A stretch of 64,000 nucleotides of DNA from Spirometra erinaceieuropaei (lineage: Eukaryota; Platyhelminthes; Cestoda; Diphyllobothriidea; Diphyllobothriidae), in contig CACRXP010000148.1 in NCBI GenBank assembly GCA_902702965.1, forward strand, positions 581,613-645,612, in the 5' to 3' direction. The notes beneath the pieces are model-generated. The model was given only the letters and a program-made list of their open reading frames with translations, was not told where the DNA came from and did no database searches. Each line of letters starts with the position of its first letter. Positions within the stretch are counted from its first letter, which is position 1. Positions 58,071 to 64,000 of the stretch are shown one piece after another. Made by a program: the position numbers and the translations under genes.

Positions 58071-61000
58071 TCCTATTGGTTGAGATCGGGTATATTAACT
58101 ATGGCAGAGGGTCACTCACCAATCGCGTTAGTGGAAGTACTTGTCCCGTTGTGCCTTTTAGTTCAATATAGGGCCCATGAGCTTAGTTACACAGCGACGA
58201 TGAACATATGCGAAATGGAGCATTAACAAAGGCAACTGAGGCTTGGACGTTCATTTCTGGTTTTTTTGTCGTCATCCGCCTGCCAAAACCTCTAAATAAG
58301 TCAGTAGCCAATGTGGGTGTTTTGGATACAATGGCGGGCGTCTCGAGAGCCAATGAAAGAGACGGAGTCTTTCCCGAGTTATCCCGGGAAGCAGAACGCA
58401 TAACGATACTCAGGAGTGACTGTGCTGGTTATCGCTAACAATACGCATCAAAATCTACACTTGCAAGTCCCAGGACTGTCAGTTTAATTCAGGAAAAGTC
58501 GTCCGCATGGATATTTGAGTAAACCCCAAAGGCCTGCGTTCGAATCCGAAAATGAGGGGTACGACAAGACTTCCAGCTGCACTAAATGGTGTTGGACGAT
58601 AACCAGACATACGGCAAAGGGGTAAGGGTGAAACATATCTCCAACTCGGGATGTCAACTTTGACAACATAGGCCGCAGGCGCAGGCCAACTGCATCCTGC
58701 CTCGAAATTCTGTGCCTCAAAAGCAACAATCTAGGAAGAAAACTTTTGGCACGACTACCCTGACATCTTTGAGATGAAAGCGGACGAACAGTAGCAGGGA
58801 TGAAAGGCGACCGATCGCGAATGCTATTGGCAGAAATCGGACGATCAAATTGTGAGCAGGAGTCAACCCGCCCTGATGATTGTTAACACTGCTCAATCTA
58901 CCAGATGAAGACTAAATGTTAGACAGTTAGCTGGGCATGCACCAGGAAATATCCGCAAACATTTGTTAGACGTAACTGCAGTCCAGAATATTTCAGCAAA
59001 AAGGAAAGCAGAAAGGTGCCTCAATGTTTTACACATATGCGCAGAGCGAGCTCGACATATTTGAAGGCGTAAACCTGGCTGTCTTATAACAATGATGGTG
59101 AAATATAAAAACAAATTAACACAAATCCACGACCATGATGGATGTTATTCAGCCTATTTGAGGGCACTGCACTCTAAGAATGTGGAAGAAACCACTAATT
59201 TCGTACGACTTGGCAATGCCTGCAACAATCAGAAGGTGTTCTCACCAGAAACAGTGTTTGTCAAATCTCAGCAGTCACACGAAAACCTCACACAATGCGC
59301 AGATCCATACTAGGTAGCTCTGTCGCACTCCAAGACATCAAACAGGTTGGTACCATGCGATTCCCTGGCATCCAGCGATCCGACTGTTTAGCCCTTATCT
59401 GGCATTCTCGGCCAGAATCCTCATGATTCTCATGACCTCTGCGCTCTCGACTGTGAATATGGTCACCGTTGATTGGGCAGGATTAGAGCGGGAGCAGCAG
59501 AGGGAGGCGTAGGCAAGGTTGAGCACTTGAAGAAAAAATGGGCTAGCCGGGAGAGGTTTGTTTAGATGCTGATGCTTCGAAGAGATTTGTCAGCTCTTCA
59601 TTGTCATGGCGTAAAATGCACTTAGTCGACCAGCAACCTCAAGTTGCATGTTACATTGGTTGGCCTCAGGGCCAGCACGCCGAAATACATGGGGTAACAG
59701 TGCAAACGCATATTCCCAAAAGATTGATTGATTTTCCTCTAAAGTTCATTTCGCTCTTCAGCAAGGTGGTTTGGCCCACCTAAAGTTAGGTCGTCCGCGG
59801 CTTTGACCTCAGTGAGTCACTGTCGGAATAACGATAAATCTCAAAGGGGAGAGGATGTTGTGGGGGAAAATATCTCTGGCAAAAATCCAAATGGGAAAGG
59901 ATAGGATATGTAACCCCTCCTGCGTGGTAGATCAAAAAGCCTATCGTCTTATTAGAGCAAGGTGTGCTTCATGAAGGTTTGCACGACAGTAGGTTGGGAT
60001 AGGAGTTATATAGGAGGCAGATTTTGATTTCCGATAGCGGTATCGATATTAAAGCTGCCTGTTTTAAGCTCAAGGTTAGGGCTTGGGTAACGGTTGGAGT
60101 TGGTTATTTGAGTTGTTCTTGGGACTAGGGTTGTCAGACCTGACCTGTGGTTCGTCTTTGGGATTAATGCTAGGATTAGGATTTTAGGGCTTGGCTAAAA
60201 GTTAGTGATTTCCCATTGAAGACATGGCCATGGCTGGTGTTAGTTTTGTGGCCAAATACGGTCATCCAAAGGACTCACATATTATACCCTTGCCACGCTT
60301 TTTGCAAAACTTACAATATGGATTAACTCCACCGTTCAATTGTATGAACCCTAAATGTTCTTCTCTAAAGAGTGTGGAAAAATGCCTGATTTTCCGTACA
60401 CGGAAAATGCCCAGCCTGTAATTTGGGCACCCTGAATGCAAGTGCGACGGCAGACCAGGTTAAAAAGTATTCGGGAATCGGAAAACAATTTTAATGCGTC
60501 TCATAATCCTTTTCAAGTACAAAATTTAAAGAAGACGTAATCTCCTACCGAATATGCAAAATGATGAGTATTTTATGCATGTTTTCTTTGAGGTATGTTT
60601 AAATTTCAAGACCGCCAAAAGTCAATGGGCGAAATTCATGCCACACAAATAGAAATTTATTACAAAGCTTAGTTTTCGCAGGCAGCAGGAAAGAAGTTTG
60701 TTCGAAACTTGACATCCTGCGAAAATTTAATTATCTTCGGATTATGCTGCAGTCTGGTTAATATTACAACCCTAATAATCTTTTCGGGTGGAAAACACAT
60801 TTCGGAATTTCAGTTAACATTTAATGCGTTAGCACATCTACTGTATTTGCAAGTTGCCTTGCGTTCCTTGTACGTTAGACCTGAAATATAATATAGATTA
60901 TTTTTATTTTGCTCATCTGTACGCTGCCGAACGGCGATAAAAATCCCAGACTTTGAACTTCTGCGAGATTAAGTAGGCAAAACGACGTGTGTGAATACCT

Positions 61001-62411
61001 GAATCACCTATTTAATAGGCGTTTTTAGTGCTTTCTGCATAAATACAGCTATTACTTAAGTGAGCCCGATAAGTATTTGGTTGGTTCTAATTGATTGCTT
61101 GGGAGGTCAGCTTACTGTATTATAATTTGTATACTCAGGTAGACAGGTAGCTTGACCTAAATGAGACAAAAATTACAGCTCCCGGTGGAGCCTCATAGTT
61201 CAAGTGGTTTGAGTGTTGGCTGTGCTCAAGTCTCGCCCTTGTTATGGCAGTTTCAAACCTCACCGAATAATTTTCAGCCAGATATGCCATTGCATCATGG
61301 TCTACAAGGCGCATTCTTTTCGCCTAAGGAAAATGCCACATAGAGTTCATGATACTTTGCAAGGGATTCGGACTCTGTTGTACATTTCATGAGGAGCATT
61401 AGTAAACGGACGTGTGCGGTCTTGCATGCATGGACATCGCACGGTCTAAAAATCTCATAATTAGAAACTTTTTGAAACCTAAATTTACAGTTTCTTTCGG
61501 CATAAAATATGAGGGAATGTGATTTCCTACCAAAATGAGTGAAAGAAAACATACTATTGTGCATCTTCTCTATAAAATACCTTTTAATATGTAAGACCAT
61601 TGAAAATCAATAGGAAAAATGCATGTTAATTAAGCAGCCATTTTTTACCGAGTGTGATTTCTGCAGGAGGTCAAAACGAAGTACATTCAAAAGCCAACAT
61701 CCTGACGAGTCCGAAATGCTGTAGGGTTATGCTGCATGATATTCAGCATAACGACTCGACTTAAGTAATCTTTCCTATTCGGAAATGCATTCCAGAATTT
61801 TGGCCAACATTTTATGAGATCGGTCACGCACCGTAGCTTTATTTTATTCGGGCAGCTAAGCACTAGCAAAGCCATATCTGCTCATCTGTACGCTGCCGAG
61901 CGGAGATAGAACTCCCAGACTTTGAACTTCTCCGTGATGAAATATGCAAAACGACCTACATGAATACCAGAATCACTTAGTTAGTAGGTGTTTTTAGTGC
62001 TTTCTGCATAAATAAAGCTATTACTTAAGTGAGCCCGACAATAATTTGGTTGGTTCTAAATTGATTGCTTGGGAGGTCAGCCTACTGGATAACAATTTGT
62101 GTACTCCGTAAGTTGCGATATGCTGGGCAGGTAACTAGACCCAAATGGGACTAAAATTACAGCTCCCGGTGGAGCCTCATAGCTCGAGTGGTTTGAGTGT
62201 TGGCTGTGCTCAAGTCTTGTCCTTGCTATCGTAGTTTCAAATATCACCGATGCCGCGGACATTTTCACAGTTGAGTCCCAGGAATAATAACATCAATATT
62301 TTTAGTTGTTTTACTAAGCACATCTATGGGTGCTGACAATGCAGGCGGAAAAAATATTCTTCTTTGAGGCGTGCAAATTCTGCATCCAGTGTCTCATTGG
62401 AGCAAATGTTC

Positions 62412-62884
62412 CTAGCCCTTTTGGAAAAGAGCGTATACCAAGTTACGTTTCCATTGGATAGGTACAAATCTCAAAAAATGCAAGTAATGTCCCTTCCATG
62501 TATTCTTATGGAAGACGGAACGTCTTATAAAACCATCTTCCTTTCTAAACATAAGAACATCCAGAAAGGATAGTTGGTTGTTTAGTTCCTTCTCCATTGT
62601 AAATTTGATCTTTGGATGCAGCTTATTCATAATAGAAAGCAGTTCTTCAGCCTCTCTAATGTCCTTAACAATGGCGAAAACATCATCCACGTATCTTTTG
62701 TAGAGTGGCAGCATATTCAATTTGGCGGACACTTTTTCTTCTAGATGACCCATAAAGATGTCAGCAAAGGTAGGGCCAAGGGGACTCCCCATTGCCACTC
62801 TACTTAAGCGAGGATATCCGACACGGTTCATCCACAAATACAGCAACACTACACGGCCAAAATTAGCAGAACATTTGGGTTCGA
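62412..62884 (-). pseudogene. Penelope-like element 1 inverted RT fragment, copy 2
   Basis: This is the sister of 4155-4741, with the same VAMGSPLGPTFADIFMG and YVDD motifs. The frame ends at ALFQKG by a frameshift where copy 1 continues. The inversion relative to the endonuclease is the same, so it arose before the block was duplicated. Confidence 0.85.
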
Positions 62885-63378
62885 AAAAGCCCGTCTTTAT
62901 ATCTTTGCCCTTTAAGGGCGACAATATTTTAAATACTATCAAACGACGGCTACGGTCCGCCATTGAAAGGACATACAATGCCGCCGAACTAGTAGTATGC
63001 AGTCCTACTAAGCCACTTCCGATTCCACGGGCAAAGGATGCCCTGCTAATGCACGCCACTTCAAATTGTGTTTATGAATTCACATGCACTTGCGGATGCA
63101 AGTACATTGGGCGAATGCAAAGGCAGTTGGCAGCCAGGTTTATTGAGCACCTGCCCAGGTGGCTTCTAAGACAAGAAAATAAGATCCCGCGTTCCTCCAT
63201 TACGAAACACCTACTTGATACTGGTCACTCCGTCGACCCCACAACTTCCTTCCGAGTACTTGTTCGGGCGCGAACAACTCGGACTTTGCGTTACCTGGAG
63301 GCGGCCTATATACGACGAGTGAAACCAGATCTTTGTAAACAATTGGAACACGTGGTTAACCTAACATTGCCATGGTAG
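62884..63378 (+). pseudogene. Penelope-like element 1 GIY-YIG endonuclease, copy 2
   Basis: This copy retains slightly more of the linker (KPVFISLPFKGDN) than copy 1, where Pro in LPFKGD is Leu. The domain is otherwise the same: CVYEFTCTCGCKYIGR, RFIEHLPRWLLRQ, KHLLDTGHSVDP and VNLTLPW. The frame upstream of 62884 reads antisense of the inverted RT and is not real. Uninterrupted frame, but no start of its own. Confidence 0.85.
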
Positions 63379-63582
63379 CCTCTAGCTCCATGATTTCCCC
63401 CTCTCTCCTCTCATTTTTGCTCTTTAACGTTCCCCTTTTTTCCCTTTCTTCCCCTACGGTGTTTGAGTCACTAACTTTATCGATTAGCCAGCTTTGCCCA
63501 AAACCCTGACTTTGCTGTTTCTGCATTGATTTTCTGCACGAATTCAAATCTGTTGTATTATTCTCACTCGCTATCTGTCTTA

Positions 63583-63660
63583 TGAAGCGACAGGACGCAG
63601 CTGAAGAGCCGTCGCGAAATTTTTTGGTACCAATAAATCCTGCCCTTCATGCCTGCTTCA
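63583..63660 (+). ncRNA. Predicted type I hammerhead ribozyme, copy 2
   Basis: CTGAAGA (63601-63607), GAAA (63616-63619), the stem III hairpin and the cleavage C (63639) are identical to 5422-5499. Stem I pairs GCAG with CTGC and TGAAGC (63583-63588) with GCTTCA (63655-63660). The only change is GACAGAAC to GACAGGAC in the internal loop, leaving the core untouched. Confidence 0.75.
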
Positions 63661-63706
63661 ATACCATTCAAGTCTGAACAGCATCACAGCAAGTCGACGA
63701 AGTGCG

Positions 63707-63915
63707 CGATGCTGACTCCCCCGAGACTGTTATTTCGTTACATTAGGTGATGGAATGAATGTCTGAATTCAGCTGAATTATTAAAGTATGCAATATGCAC
63801 ATGAAATGTTTGGTCAGAAGGAAGCCGAAACACCGAACATGGATAGCGGCAAGTTCACTTCCTCGTCTCTTTCAAAATTCATTGCTCTATCATCTTGTCG
63901 CGTATAACACCCAAC
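63707..63915 (+). pseudogene. Broken exon 1 relative, start of block B copy 3
   Basis: Same as 5549-5757: MLTPPRLLFRYIR then an early stop, followed by frame-shifted homologous sequence. The rest of the block lies beyond the window. Confidence 0.6.
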
Positions 63916-64000
63916 CAACATATAAAACCCATGCTAAAGAAGCGACCTAGGTTTTTATAACTATGGGCATATGCGTCGCACTAGGTCTTTGTCCATACAT

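Larger units (their letters stand above)
49199..60196. repeat. Block C copy 3
   Basis: It joins block B copy 2 without a gap at about 49199 and lacks the first 1.1 kb of copies 1 and 2. Only the last residues of the Penelope-like element 2 endonuclease remain (about 49200-49277). The rest is collinear with copy 1. Its M repeat is near 50785-51600 and TTAGGG-type tract at 51831-52052. Stretches 49450-50780, 52060-53640, 57260-57780, 58090-60060 have no supported gene. Confidence 0.85.
60196..63660. repeat. Block P copy 2
   Basis: It matches 3010-5499 but contains an extra segment of roughly 970 bases. The CATCTGTACGCTGCCGA to SINE region occurs twice (about 60905-61265 and 61880-62250), with an M repeat between (about 61430-61830). 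Offset to copy 1 is about 57200 before and 58162 after the extra segment. SINE family 1 heads are at 61183-61265 and 62164-62250. Confidence 0.75.

Noticed and set aside
62758..62883. N-terminal extension of the endonuclease frame
   Set aside because: It is the antisense of the inverted reverse transcriptase, not endonuclease coding sequence.

Overview
This looks like eukaryotic nuclear DNA from a flatworm, most likely a tapeworm. That assignment is inference. It rests on Penelope-like retroelements with GIY-YIG endonuclease domains, a Ty3/gypsy element whose primer site matches tRNA-Trp (as in the CsRn1 lineage from Clonorchis), degenerate TTAGGG-type tracts, intron-containing genes and very high repeat content. 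No bacterial operon, rRNA gene or CRISPR array is seen.

The window is a decayed tandem array of one large unit of about 19-20 kb. In order it holds: block A (1-3010), block P with an inverted Penelope-like element (3010-5499), block B (5500-10859), a gap, block C copy 1 (11321-23505, its tail being an A copy), a gap, C copy 2 (23547-37640), B copy 2 (37640-49198), C copy 3 (49199-60196), P copy 2 (60196-63660), and the start of a third B (63661-64000). Copies differ by scattered substitutions and small indels, so they are paralogs and not one sequence assembled repeatedly.

Each C block carries one convincing gene. It has four exons, including a 35-nt micro-exon, and codes for about 606-609 residues: a short N-terminal exon, a long Ser/Pro-rich exon and a basic C-terminus. 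Splice sites and reading phase agree in all three copies and copy-to-copy indels are multiples of three. Each B block holds broken relatives of the first two exons in both orientations.

The paralogs make several insertions datable because empty sites survive in sister copies. These are a 3.9-kb LTR retrotransposon (43303-47198, 4-bp target duplication), a 2.2-kb terminal-inverted-repeat DNA element (34282-36494, 8-bp target duplication) and a 61-bp palindrome (12830-12890). The Penelope-like element in P ends exactly at a predicted type I hammerhead ribozyme (5422-5499; 63583-63660), and its reverse-transcriptase part is inverted relative to its endonuclease part.

Other contents are a second Penelope-like lineage at the start of C, a decayed gag-like gene in B, two tRNA-derived SINE-like families, palindromic dispersed repeats and a second, weaker gene candidate downstream of the main gene. 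Long stretches of A, B and C hold no gene that I can support.
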